NCBI GenBank assembly: GCA_023634235.1
Contig: JAMKCF010000018.1
Coordinates: 12,040,768 to 12,104,767 of the forward strand
Source: Pisaster brevispinus
Lineage: Eukaryota; Echinodermata; Asteroidea; Forcipulatida; Asteriidae
Length of the DNA: 64,000 bases
Direction of reading: 5' to 3'
Of this stretch, positions 44,801 to 58,173 are shown one piece after another (the stretch's first letter is position 1; each line of letters begins with the position of its first letter). The notes under the pieces are model-generated. The model was not told the origin of the DNA. It made no database searches and saw only the letters and a list, made by a program, of their open reading frames with translations. The translations under genes were made by a program, and so were the position numbers.

Positions 44801-46043
44801 AACCTTATAAACAAGGGAGCGGAACGGCCAGCTACTGTGTACAGTGTCGGCGAATGTTTGTGTTGGCCTACACTATCATGCGTTGTCACACGATGAAAGT
44901 CAACAGACACATGCGCTTTGACGCCCAGTTTTGACCAGATGCAAAGATTAAAATGCTATAATCTCTGTGCAAAAGTTTCGGCAGAATAACTCATTTATAA
45001 CCTGATGCTAAATTCATGTTAAAATATGCCGTAGTTTTTGAGATTTGAATTTTGAAATGTTCAACTTCCGGTTTGAACCGGAAGTCAAGGTCAAATGGGG
45101 TCATGTTGTGTGTAGCGTTTGTTGACCTTTTAACGACCAATCCGATGATGTGTAGATTGTAAAAATCCGACATGTGGTTCATGAGTTATGATTTTTTACA
45201 AATATTAAGCTTTGATTTAATGTAATTCAATACCCGGTGACGTCATCATGACATAATCAAGTTTGTGTCGTCTTGATACTAAGATTTAAGTGTCCAATGA
45301 GTTTCAATGTTCAGGTAACTTTTAATTTTGAGTTATGCCGTAAAAAAGCCCAAAACATGATTTTTTTTAGGAAAATCAACGAAGGCAAATTTCGACCCAG
45401 GGTAACGACCCGGAAGTTAAGGTCATACGATTTTGACGTTAACTTTTCAAATGATGCCCCAGTCTTGGTCTATCATATGCCCAATTATGAACATCATACT
45501 TTTGAAATTTACGAAGATACAGCAAATAGAAAAAGGTCAGTTTTTTACTTTAAAAACCTTGTAATTCGACACCCGATGACGTCATCATAACGTCATCAAG
45601 TCTGTGCCGTCCTCATATCAAGGTTCAATTGTCTGATGAGTTTCAAGGTTAAAATCAATTTTAATTTTGAGTTATGACCAAAATTAAAAAAGACCCTAAA
45701 ACGCAGACTTTGACCTTCCGTTAAGACCGGAAGTAAAGGTCGTACGATTTTGGCGTTAACTTTTCAAATGTTAGCCCAGTCTTGATTTATAAGATGCCCA
45801 ATTATGAGCATCCTAGCTTTCAAATTCACGAAGATACAGCAAATAGAAAATAGTCATTTTGCAACTTTAAAAACCTTGTAATTCGACACCTGATGACGTC
45901 ATCATGACGTCATGACAACTGTGCCGTCTTCATATTGAGGTTCAACTGTCTGATGAGTTTCAAGGTTCAATTCAGTTTCAATGTTGAGTTATGCTGTAGA
46001 GAAGAGTTCTAGGGAAGAAGAAGATGGAGAAGAAAAAAAAAAA
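41828..46043 (-). mobile_element. Array 2, A units: two near-identical 2.1-kb Helitron-like units
   Basis: Units are 41828-43940 and 43941-46043. Each starts on + with CTAGACATTGAATTTTTGTT, TGCT, ACAAAAACACGGTGTTCG and ends in GAAGAAGAAGATGGAGAAG plus an A run. Read on the minus strand the end is CGAACACCG, a TTTTTGT/ACAAAAA hairpin, ATGT, CTAG, TT. Interiors contain at least four ETS-type palindromes 138-150 bp apart (first unit near 42014 degenerate, 42164, 42309, 42447) and another near 42958. The copies are nearly identical, including the same 72-codon open frame (42608 and 44716), so they duplicated recently. Confidence 0.65.
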
Positions 46044-49000
46044 CTAGACATAGAATTTTTGTTTATTACAAAAATACGGTGTTCGGTGGTACGTTACATG
46101 ATGACGTAGTTCAAAAACATTGAACATAAAAAGATGAATTTTTATACAATGTGTTGTTTTTTATAGTTAAACTTGTACCACACTTTGTAACAACTCCCGT
46201 TTCTTGACAAATGTTTATGTCTGTGTTACATTGGCATCAGGTTTTTGGGTTTTATTTTGCACCTCAAAGCCCTTTAAAAATTTGGCCCATCTGGCACGGG
46301 ATATTGTACATACAGATTTTGCAATGCCTGTTGTATTATATTATTTCAACTAATTATTTGTATATTCCTGTTTAACCGGAAGTCAAGGTTAAATGGTTAA
46401 GTTGAATATTGTGTATGTCGTTTCTTAAGTTTCTTAAGTTATTACTATCAATAAATACAAATTCAAATGTGTTGTTGAGAAATTATTTTTCTTGTGTACC
46501 GCGTGTTTAGTTTATCAATACCGTTCAGACGACGTAAGGATTGTAACAATCCATTGTGTGGTTAAGGAGTTATGAATTTTTCAAATATTACACGGACTAC
46601 CATTATTTGGATGTGCAATATACAATGAATACAATGAAATAGCGAGCGACGCCAAAAGTATTCCTATAGGTGGCTTTACAGTTTCAATCAAAGATCGTAT
46701 AGCGCCGTAGGCGGTAACGATCTTTGGTTTCAATACAGACATGTTAACTTAAACTACGCGCGCAATGTACATGTGGCTGTATGGACGTGTAGCGAGAACT
46801 TGACTACACGTGCTCGTACACGTGCGTGGCTGGTACAGGTTTGACATACATTGTATTTACGTGTAGGCCTACACTACCGTGCATTGTCGTACAAGGTCGT
46901 TCAACAGACACTTGCGCTTTGACGCCCAGTTTTGACCAGATGCAAAGATTAAAATGCTATAATCTCTGTGCAAAAGTTTCGGCAGAATAACTCATCTATA
47001 ACCTGATGCAAAATTCATGTTAAAATATGACGTAGTTTTTGAGATATGAATTTTGTGAAATTTTCAACTTCCGGTTTGAACCGGAAGTCAAGGTCAAATG
47101 GGGTCATGTTGTGTGTAGCATTTGTTAACCTTTTAACGACCAATCCGATGATGTGTAGATTGTAAAAATCCGACATGTGGTTCATGAGTTATGATTTTTT
47201 ACAAATATTAAACATTGATTTAATGTAATTCAATACCCGATGACGTCATCCTGACATCATCATGTTTGTGGCGTGTTGATGTTAATGTTTAATTGCCTTA
47301 TAAGTTTCAATGTTCAAATCAATTTCAATTTTGAGTTATGACAAAAAGTTGATTTATTTTACGAAAAAACACAAAGGCAGACTTTGACCTTCCGTTAAGA
47401 CCGGAAGTGAAGGTCATGCGATTTTTGCGTTAACTTTTCAAATGTTGCCCCAATCTTGATGTATCAGATGCCAAATTATGAGTTGCATAGCTGTCAAATT
47501 CACGAAGATACAGCATTTAGAAAATTGTCATTTTTAACTTTAAAAACCTTGTCATGACGTCATCAATGTCGTCATCATTCCAACAAAGTGGTGGTTTCAC
47601 CTACTCACTATTGCCTATGTACACAGTAAGTTTTAAGTTTGTACAAGCTTTACTTTTGTTTAAAATTGCTGGAGAAGGTTCGGAGGGAAAGAAGAACACG
47701 AGGAAAAAAACTAGACTTAGAATTTTTGTTTATTACAAAAATACGGTGTTCGGTGGAACGTTACATGATGACGTAGTTCAAAAACATTGAACATAAAAAG
47801 ATGAATTTTTATACAATGTGTTGTTTTTTATAGTTAAACTTGTACCACACTTTGTAACAACTCCCGTTTCTTGACAAATGTTTATGTTTGTGTTACATTG
47901 GCATCAGGTATTTTGGTTGTATTTTGCACCTCAAAGCCCTTTAAAAATTTCGCCCATCTGGCACGGGATATTGTACATACAGATTTTGCAATGCCAGTTG
48001 TATTATATTATTTCAAGTAATTATTTGTATTTTCCTGTATAACCAGAAGTCAAGGTTAAATGGTTAAGTTGAATGTTGTGTATGTCGTTTCTTAAGTTTC
48101 TTAAGTTATTACTATCAATAAATAACAATTCAAATGTGTTGTTGAGAAATTCTTTTTCTTGTGTACCGCGTGTTTAATTTATCAATACCGTTCAGACGAC
48201 GTATGGATTGTAACAATCCATTGTGTGGTTAAGGAGTTATGAATTTTTCAAATATTACACGGACTACCATTACTTGGAAGTGCAATATACAATGAATACA
48301 ATGAAATAGCGAGCGACGCCAAAAGTATTCCTATAGGTGGCTTTACAGTTTCAATCAAAGATCGTTTAGCGCCGTAGGCGGTAACGATCTTTGGTTTCAA
48401 TACAGACATGTTAACTTAAACTACGCGCGCAATGTACATGTGGCTGTATGGACGTGTAGCGAGACCTTGACTACACGTGCTCGTACACGTGCGTGGCTGG
48501 TACAGGTTTGACATACATTGTATTTACGTGTAGGCCTACACTACCGTGCGTTGTCGTACAAGGTCGTTCAACAGACACTTGCGCTTTGACGCCCAGTTTT
48601 GACCAGATGCAAAGATTAAAATGCTATAATCTCTGTGCAAAAGTTTCGGCATAACAACTCATCTATAACCTGATGCAAAATTCATGTTAAAATATGACGT
48701 AGTTTTTGAGATATGAATTTTGTGAAATTTTCAACTTCCGGTTTGAACCGGAAGTCAAGGTCAAATGGGGTCATGTTGTGTGTAGCATTTGTTGACCTTT
48801 TAACGAACAATCCGATGATGTGTAGATTGTAAAAATCCGACATGTGGTTCATGAGTTATGATTTTTTACAAATATTAAACATTGATTTAATGTAATTCAA
48901 TACCCGATGACGTCATCATGACATCATCATGTTTGTGGCGTCTTGATGATATTGTTCACATCTCTTATGAGTTTCAATGTTCAAATCAATCTCAATCTTG

Positions 49001-52000
49001 AGTTATGCTGTAGAAAAGCCAAAAACATGACTTTTTGAAGGAAAATCAACGAAGGCAAACTTCGACCCAGGGTAACGACCCGGAAGTTAAGGTCATACGA
49101 TTTTGACGTTAACTTTTCAAATGTTGTCCAAGTCTTTATCTATTTGATGCCTCAGTATGAACATCATAGCTTTTATATTCGTCGAGATACAGCAACAAGT
49201 AAATGGTCATTTTTCAACATTAAAAACCTTGTCATGACGTCATCAATGTCGTCATCATTCCAAAAAAGTGGCGGTTTCATCTACCCACTATTGCCTATGT
49301 ACACAGTAAGTTTTAAGTTTGTACAAGCTTTACTTTTGTTTAAAATTGCTGGAGAAGGTTCAGAGGGAAAGAAGAACGCGAGGAAAAAACTAGACTTAGA
49401 ATTTTTGTTTATTACAAAAATACGGTGTTCGGTGGAACGTTACATGATGACGTAGTTCAAAAACATTGAACATAAAAAGATGAATTTTTATACAATGTGT
49501 TGTTTTTTATAGTTAAACTTGTACCACACTTTGTAACAACTCCCGTTTCTTGACAAATGTTTATGTTTGTGTTACATTGGCATCAGGTATTTTGGTTGTA
49601 TTTTGCACCTCAAAGCCCTTTAAAAATTTCGCCCATCTGGCACGGGATATTGTACATACAGATTTTGCAATGCCAGTTGTATTATATTATTTCAAGTAAT
49701 TATTTGTATTTTCCTGTATAACCAGAAGTCAAGGTTAAATGGTTAAGTTGAATGTTGTGTATGTCGTTTCTTAAGTTTCTTAAGTTATTACTATCAATAA
49801 ATAACAATTCAAATGTGTTGTTGAGAAATTCTTTTTCTTGTGTACCGCGTGTTTAATTTATCAATACCGTTCAGACGACGTATGGATTGTAACAATCCAT
49901 TGTGTGGTTAAGGAGTTATGAATTTTTCAAATATTACACGGACTACCATTATTTGGAAGTGCAATATACAATGAATACAATGAAATAGCGAGCGACGCCA
50001 AAAGTATTCCTATAGGTGGCTTTACAGTTTCAATCAAAGATCGTATAGCGCCGTAGGCGGTAACGATCTTTGGTTTCAATACAGACATGTTAACTTAAAC
50101 TACGCGCGCAATGTACATGTGGCTGTATGGACGTGTAGCGAGACCTTGACTACACGTGCTCGTACACGTGCGTGGCTGGTACAGGTTTGACATACATTGT
50201 ATTTACGTGTAGGCCTACACTACCGTGCGTTGTCGTACAAGGTCGTTCAACAGACACTTGCGCTTTGACGCCCAGTTTTGACCAGATGCAAAGATTAAAA
50301 TGCTATAATCTCTGTGCAAAAGTTTCGGCATAATAACTCATCTATAACCTGATGCAAAATTCATGTTAAAATATGACGTAGTTTTTGAGATATGAATTTT
50401 GTGAAATTTTCAACTTCCGGTTTGAACCGGAAGTCAAGGTCAAATGGGGTCATGTTGTGTGTAGCATTTGTTGACCTTTTAACGAACAATCCGATGATGT
50501 GTAGATTGTAAAAATCCGACATGTGGTTCATGAGTTATGATTTTTTACAAATATTAAACATTGATTTTATGTAATTCAATACCCGATGACGTCATCATGA
50601 CATCATCATGTTTGTGGCGTCTTGATGATATTGTTCACATCTCTTATGAGTTTCAATGTTCAAATCAATCTCAATCTTGAGTTATGCTGTAGAAAAGCCA
50701 AAAACATGACTTTTTGAAGGAAAATCAACGAAGGCAAACTTCGACCCAGGGTAACGACCCGGAAGTTAAGGTCATACGATTTTGACGTTAACTTTTCAAA
50801 TGTTGTCCAAGTCTTTATCTATTTGATGCCTCAGTATGAACATCATAGCTTTTATATTCGTCGAGATACAGCAACAAGTAAATGGTCATTTTTCAACATT
50901 AAAAACCTTGTCATGACGTCATCAATGTCGTCATCATTCCAAAAAAGTGGCGGTTTCATCTACCCACTATTGCCTATGTACACAGTAAGTTTTAAGTTTG
51001 TACAAGCTTTACTTTTGTTTAAAATTGCTGGAGAAGGTTCAGAGGGAAAGAAGAACGCGAGGAAAAAAAAACTAGACCTAGAATTTTTGTTTATTACAAA
51101 AATACGGTGTTCGGTGGTACGTTACATGATGACGTAGTTCAAAAAACATTGAACATAAAAAGATGAATTTGTATACAATGTGTTGTTTTTTATAGTTAAA
51201 CTTGTTCCACACTTTGTAACAACTCCCGTTTCTTGAGAAATGTTTATGTTTGTGTTACATTGGCATCAGGTTTTTTGGTTTTATTTTGCACCTCAAAGCC
51301 CTTTAAAAATTTCGCCCATCTGGCACGGGATATTGTACATACAGATTTTGCAATGCCAGTTGTATTATTTTATTTCAACTAATTATTTGTATATTCCTGT
51401 TTAACCGGAAGTCAAGGTTAAATGGTTAAGTTGAATATTGTGTATGTCGTTTCTTACGTTTCTTAAGTTATTACTATCAATAAATACAAATTCAAATGTG
51501 TTGTTGAGAAATTATTTTTCTTGTGTACCGCGTGTTTAATTTATCAATACCGTTCAGACGACGTATGGATTGTAACAATCCATTGTGTGTTTAAGGAGTT
51601 ATGAATTTTTCAAATATTACACGGACTACCATTATTTGGATGTGCAATATACAATGAATACAATGAAATAGCGAGCGACGCCAAAAGTATTCCTATAGGT
51701 GGCTTTACAGTTTCAATCAAAGATCGTATAGCGCCGTAGGCGGTAACGATCTTTGGTTTCAATACAGACATGTTAACTTAAACTACGCGCGCAATGTACA
51801 TGTGGCTGTATGGACGTGTAGCGAGACCTTGACTACACGTGCTCGTACACGTGCGTGGCTGGTACAGGTTTGACATATATTGTATTTACGTGTAGGCCTA
51901 CACTACCGTGCGTTGTCGTACAAGGTCGTTCAACAGACACTTGCGCTTTGACTCCCAGTTTTGACCAGATGCAAAGATTAAAATGCTATAATCTCTGTGC

Positions 52001-52734
52001 AAAAGTTTCGGCAGAATAACTCATCTATAACCTGATGCAAAATTCATGTTAAAATATGACGTAGTTTTTGAGATATGAATTTTGTGAAATTTTCAACTTC
52101 CGGTTTGAACCGGAAGTCAAGGTCAATTGGGGTCATGTTGTGTGTAGCATTTGTTAACCTTTTAACGACCAATCCGATGATGTGTAGATTGTAAATATCC
52201 GACATGTGGTTCATGAGTTATGATTTTTTTACAAATATTAAACATTGATTGAATGTAATTCAATACCCGATGACGTCATCATGACATCATCATGTTTGTG
52301 GCGTCTTGATGATATTGTTCACATCTCTTATGAGTTTCAATGTTCAAATCAATCTCAATCTTGAGTTATGACAAAAACTTGATTTTTTTGACGAAAAAAC
52401 ACAAAGGCAGACTTTGACCTTCCGTTAAGACCGGAAGTGAAGGTCATGCGATTTTTGCGTTAACTTTTCAAATGTTGCCTCAATCTTGATGTATCAGATG
52501 CCCAATTATGAATTGCATAGCTGTCAAATTCACGAAGATACAGCAATTAGAAAATGGTCATTTTTCAACATTAAAAACCTTGTCATGACGTCATCAATGT
52601 CGTCATCATTCCAACAAAGTGGCGGTTTCATCTACTCACTATTGCCTATGTACACAGTAAGTTTTAAGTTTGTACAAGCTTTACTTTTGTTTAAAATTGC
52701 TGGAGAAGGTTCGGAGGGAAAGAAGAACACGAGG

Positions 52735-52765
<31 letters not shown>
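46044..52765 (-). mobile_element. Array 2, B units 1-4, about 1.67 kb each
   Basis: Unit boundaries (CTAGAC on +) are at 46044, 47711, 49390 and 51072. Units share CGGTGTTCGGTGG(A/T)ACG, ACATGATGACGTAG, AAAGATCGT...ACGATCTTTGG (a foldback), CTTCCGGTTTGAACCGGAAG, TCAAGGTCAAATGGGGTCA, GATGACGTCATC blocks and a 3' GAAGAACACGAGG plus A run. Units 2 and 3 are almost identical, including their 5'-ward open frame of about 103 codons starting at 49144 and 50823. Confidence 0.65.
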
Positions 52766-52911
52766 ATAACAATAACAATAGTTGTTCGGCTGTTAGCCGA
52801 ACACCTAAAAAAACATAACAGTAACAATAGTTGTTCGGCTGTTAGCCGAACACCTAAAAAAAAAAACATAACAGTAACAATAGTTGTTCGGCTGTTAGCC
52901 GAACACCTAAA
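52766..52911. repeat. Three short hairpin units between B units
   Basis: Three units of about 46-50 bp: ACAGTAACAATAGTTGTTCG, GCTGTTAGC, CGAACACCT and an A run. GTTCGGCT and AGCCGAAC pair around a TGTT loop. They sit exactly where the CTAG end of the next B unit should be, and the following unit starts inside its terminal region at ACGGTGTTCGG. Confidence 0.85.
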
Positions 52912-54552
52912 AATACGGTGTTCGGTGGAACGTTACATGATGACGTAGTTCAAAAACATTGAACATAAAAAGATGAATTTTTATACAATGTGTTGTTTTG
53001 TATAGTTAAACTTGTACCACACTTTGTAACAACTCCCGTTTCTTGAGAAATGTTTATTTGTGTTACATTGGCATCAGGTTTTTTGGTTTTATTTTGCACC
53101 TCAAAGCCCTTTAAAAATTTCGCCCATCTGGCACGGGATATTGTACATACAGATTTTGCAATGCCAGTTGTATTATTTTATTTCAATTAATTATTTGTAT
53201 ATTCCTGTTTAACCGGAAGTCAAGGTTAAATGGTTAAATTGAATATTGTGTATGTGGTTTCTTAAGTTTCTTAAGTTATTAATATCAATAAATACAAATT
53301 CAAATGTGTTGTTGAGAAATTATTTTTCTTGTGTACCGCGTGTTTAATTTATCAATACCGTTCAGACGACGTATGGATTGTAACAATCCATTGTGTGGTT
53401 AAGGAGTTATGAATTTTTCAAATATTACACGGACTACCATTATTTGGATGTGCAATATACAATGAATACAATGAAATAGCGAGCGACGCCAAAAGTATTC
53501 CTATAGGTGGCTTTACAGTTTCAATCAAAGATCGTATAGCGCCGTAGGCGGTAACGATCTTTGGTTTCAATACAGACATGTTAACTTAAACTACGCGCGC
53601 AATGTACATGTGGCTGTATGGACGTGTAGCGAGACCTTGACTACACGTGCTCGTACACGTGCGTGGCTGGTACAGGTTTGACATACATTGTATTTACGTG
53701 TAGGCCTACACTACCGTGCGTTGTCGTACAAGGTCGTTCAACAGACACTTGCGCTTTGACGCCCAGTTTTGACCAGATGCAAAGATTAAAATGCTATAAT
53801 CTCTGTGCAAAAGTTTCGGCAGAATAACTCATCTATAACCTGATGCAAAATTCATGTTAAAATATGACGTAGTTTTTGAGATATGAATTTTGTGAAATTT
53901 TCAACTCCCGGTTTGAACCGGAAGTCAAGGTCAAATGGGGTCATGTTGTGTGTAGCATTTGTTGACCTTTTAACGACCAATCCGATGATGTGTAGATTGT
54001 AAAAATCCGACATGTGGTTCATGAGTTATGATTTTTGACAAATATTAAACATTGATTTAATGTAATTCAATACCCGATGACGTCATCATGACATCATCAT
54101 GTTTGTGGCGTGTTGATGTTAATGTTTAATTGCCTTATGAGTTTCAATGTTCAAATCAATTTCAATTTTGAGTTATGACAAAAACTTGATTTTTTTGACG
54201 AAAAAACACAAAGGCAGACTTTGACCTTCCGTTAAGACCGGAAGTGAAGGTCATGCGATTTTGGCGTTAACTTTTCAAATGTTGCCCAAATCTTGATGTA
54301 CCAGATGCCCAATTATGAGTTGCATAGCTGTCAAATTCACGAAGATACAGCAATTAGAAAATGGTCATTTTTCAACATTAAAACCCTTGTCATGACGTCA
54401 TCAATGTCGTCATCATTCTAAAAAAGTGGCGGTTTTAGCTACTCACTATTGCCTATGTACACAGTAAGTTTAAAGTTTGTACAAGCTTTACTTTTGTTTA
54501 AAATTGCTGGAGAAGGTTCGGAGGGAAAGAAGAACACGAGGAAAAAAAAAAA
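52912..54552 (-). mobile_element. Array 2, B unit 5 (3' end missing)
   Basis: Same order as the other B units, but on + it starts at AAAATACGGTGTTCGG without the CTAG and terminal hairpin, which are replaced by the short units. Confidence 0.6.
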
Positions 54553-57500
54553 CTAGACTTAGAATTTTTGTTTATTACAAAAATACGGTGTTCGGTGGAA
54601 CGTTACATGATGACGTAGTTCAAAAACATTGAACATAAAAAGATGAATTTTTATACAATTTGTTGTTTTTCATAGTTAAACTTGTACCACACTTTGTAAC
54701 AACTCCCGTTTCTTGACAAATGTTTATGTTTGTGTTACATTGGCATCAGGTTTTTTGGTTTTATTTTGCACCTCAAAGCCCTTTAAAAATTTCGCCCATC
54801 TGGCACGGGATATTGTACATACAGATTGTGCAATGCCAGTTGTTTTATATTATTTCAATTAATTATTTGTATTTTCCTGTTTAACCGGAAGTCAAGGTTA
54901 AATGGTTAAGTTGAATGTTGTGTATGTCGTTTCTTAAGTTTCTTAAGTTATTACTATCAATAAATAAAAATTCAAATGTGTTGTTGAGAAATAATTTTTC
55001 TTGTGTACCGCGTGTTTAATTTATCAATACTGTTCAGACGACGTATGGATTGTAACAATCCATTGTGTGGTTAAGGAGTTATGAATTTTTCAAATATTAC
55101 ACGGACTACCATTATTTGGATGTGCAATATACCATGAAATAGTGAGCGACGCCAAATGTATTCCTATAGGTGGCTTTACAGTTTCAATCAAAGATCGTAT
55201 AGCGACGGCGCTAACAATCTTTGGTTTCAATACAGACATGTTAACTTAAAAACCACGCGCACAATGTACATGTGGCTGTATGGACGTGTAGTAGCGAGAC
55301 CTTGACTACACGTGCTCGTACACGTGCGTGGCTGGTAGACACTTGCGCTTTGATGTCAAGTTTGAACCAAATGCAAAGATTAAAATGTTATTATTTCTGT
55401 GCAAAATTTACGGCAGGATAACTCATCTATATCCTGATGCAAAATTCAGGTTAAAAGGTTGAATAGTTTTTGAGATATGAATTTTTTAAACTTTCAACTT
55501 CCGATTTTAACCGGAAGTCAAGGTCAAATGGGGTCATGTTGTGTGTAGCATTTGTTGACCTTTTAACGAGCAATCCGATGATGTGTAGATTGTAAAAATC
55601 CAACATGTGGTTCATGAGTTATGATTTTTTACAAATAATAAACTTTCATTTAATGTAATTCAATACCCGATGACGTCATCATGACATCATTAAGCTTGTG
55701 TCGTCTTGATACTAAGGTTCAACTGTCTGTTGAGTTTCAACTATCAGTTACTTGTAGCTTTTGTTAATCTTTATGCAAGATCATAGCATGAAGGTTTGTC
55801 ATATGAAACTTCAACTTCCGGTTTTTACAGGAACTAAAGGTCAACTGGGGTCACACTCTGTAGAAGATATCTAGAATTGCCCAAAAGCTTTGAAATGGTG
55901 TAAGGCCATGAGAATGAAAATGATAGATTTGCGTCCACCGCCCGCTTGCTCTGAAAGCTACCGCCGAAAAATTTCATTATTTAAAAAAAATTTCATTTTT
56001 TTCACAAAAAGGACTCTGCATCACAAATTTTCAAGTTTCAAATCATCAAACAAGGGTAAAAGGTTATATTTACGCATTTTATTAGTAGTATACAAGCAGG
56101 GTTCTCCACAGGGTGGACAATGTACAATAATAACATCTCTCATGATAGCGCGGGGTCGACTTAATTATTGAGTCTTTGAGACAAGGTTCCGTTCATCGAC
56201 TAAAAATGTAGTCAGGATGCCCTGCGACACAGAGAAAAATGCACGCGAAATGCCGTTACGAAATAGCCAACCTCTGGGTACCCGTCGCTGCACACTATTA
56301 ACGGTGGATTGTGCGTGTGTACATGTACGTCGGGATTCTGTTGCCCGGGCGCTCGACGATTTTGTCCTGTCGCTACATTTTTTGAACGGGCGCATTTGGT
56401 ATTTTGAGAATTTTGAACGGACGTTTTTTTGTTAGTACGCATGGTATGTGAGACAGATGTAGGGAAATCTCAGGAGTTTGTGTACCCAATATAGCAAGAT
56501 CACTAGCAATAATAACTACATACACACTTGTTATATTGCAATTACATTGTTGAAGAAGCTTACTACGAGAAAATAATGAGTAATGAAAAATGAAAAAAGC
56601 CTCATGTCATTTCAAAAATGCCCGGACGCAAATCTATAACTTTCATTCTCATGGCCTAATGATTATTAATGTACCACGTTTCATTAATAAGATACACATT
56701 TTTGTATGTGCAAACTTATACTTCCGGTTTGGACCGGAAGTGAAGGTCAAATGGGGTCACACATTGTAAACATTTGTAGAATCGTCTAAGGGTTTTAAAA
56801 TCACGTAATTATATTAACAAAAACATTTAAGTAAATGAGATACGATTTTTTAATTACAAAATTTCAACTTCCGGTTTCGACCGGAAGTAAAGGTCAAATG
56901 GGGTCACACTGTGTGTAAGAAGTGTTTAATATCTCAAGAGCTTTTATATGGTACCATTATCATGTATGTAGCATATATGGTTCTTGAGATATGATTATTT
57001 TAACATAAAACTTCAATTTAACGTAATGACGTCATCGATGACGTCATCATTCCAAAACTTGTTTTTTTGTCATGTACACACTGTGGTCTAGGTAATTGGT
57101 AAGTTTCAAGTCGGTACAAGCTTTAGTTTTGGAGATAGCAAAATAAAAAAAATTTCGACCTCGTCTACGATTTTCGTTGTGACGTAGCTATGACGTCACG
57201 TATTATATTTCTAGAATGCTCGTGAGCTAAACAAAATATTATTCATTGAAAGTTTTTTCATATTTTGCTTCACTTAGGCTCCAGAGCCCCAAATAACATA
57301 ATTTGTACCTTTAACTTCCGATTTCAACCGGAAGTCAAGGTCAAATGGGGTCATGTTGTGTGTAGCATTTGTTGACCTTTTAACGACCAATCCGATGTTG
57401 TGTAGATTGTAAAAATCCAACATGTGGTTCATGAGTTATGATTTTTTACAAATATTAAACTTTGATTTAATGTAATTCAATACCCGATGACGTCATCATG

Positions 57501-57962
57501 ACATCATCATGTTTGTGGCGTTTTGATGATAATGTTCAATTGCCTTATGAGTTTCAATGTTCAAATCAATTTCAATTTTGAGTTATGACAAAAATTTGAA
57601 TTTTTTTACGAAAAAACACAAAGGCAGACTTTGACCTTCCTTTAAGACCGGAAGTGAAGGTCATACGATTTTGGCGTTAACTTTTCAAATGTTGCCCCAA
57701 TCTTGATCTATCATATGCCCAATTATGAGTTTCATAGCTTTCAAATTCACAAAGATACAGCACAAAGCAAATGGTCTGTTTTCAACATTAAAAACCTTGT
57801 CATGACGTCATCAATGTCGTCATCATTCCAAAAAAGTGGCGGTTTCATCTACTCACTATTGCCTATGTACACAGTAAGTTTTAAGTTTGTACGAGCTTTA
57901 CTTTTGTTTAAAATTGCTGGAGAAGGTTCGGAGGGAAAGAAGAACACGAGGAAAAAAAAAAA
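54553..57962 (-). mobile_element. Array 2, B unit 6, longer and interrupted
   Basis: Starts with CTAG 54553-54556 and follows the B plan to about 55860. It then carries diverged ETS-palindrome modules and a nested TIR element (55904-56656), and returns to the B plan from about 57310 to the A-rich end. Extra copies of the CTTCCGG...CCGGAAG module occur near 56732, 56867 and 57313. Confidence 0.55.
55904..56656. mobile_element. Nested TIR element with TAA target duplication
   Basis: The left end GGCCATGAGAATGAAAATGA continues TAGATTTGCGTCC, and the right end GGACGCAAATCTA continues TAACTTTCATTCTCATGGCC. The TIR is about 33 bp with a few mismatches. TAA at 55901-55903 and 56657-56659 is a 3-bp duplication, as expected for PIF/Harbinger-type elements. 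No transposase is recognised in the 750-bp interior. Confidence 0.75.
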
Positions 57963-58173
57963 CAGAACAATAACAATAGTTGTTCGGCTGTTAGCCGAAC
58001 ACCTAAAAAAAAAAAAAAACATAACAATAACAATAGTTGTTCGGCTGTTAGCCGAACACCTAAAAAAAAAAAACAGAACAAAAACAATAGGTGTTCGTGC
58101 ACATGTTGCACGAACACCTAAAAAAACAGAACAAAAACAATAGGTGTTCGTGCACATGTTGCACGAACACCTA
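57963..58173. repeat. Four short hairpin units closing array 2
   Basis: Two units carry GTTCGGCTGTTAGCCGAAC and two carry GGTGTTCGTGCAC...TGCACGAACACC. All have a leading ACAGAACAA(T/A)AACAATAG-type spacer and a trailing CACCTAAAAAA linker. The two hairpin types keep perfect pairing although their sequences differ. Confidence 0.9.

Noticed and set aside
42608..44934. Duplicated 72-codon cysteine-rich open frame (MSSVNNDHSCDIAPSCDMYM)
   Set aside because: Identity between the copies reflects the recent 2.1-kb duplication; related units at 15-18 kb and in B units do not keep the frame.
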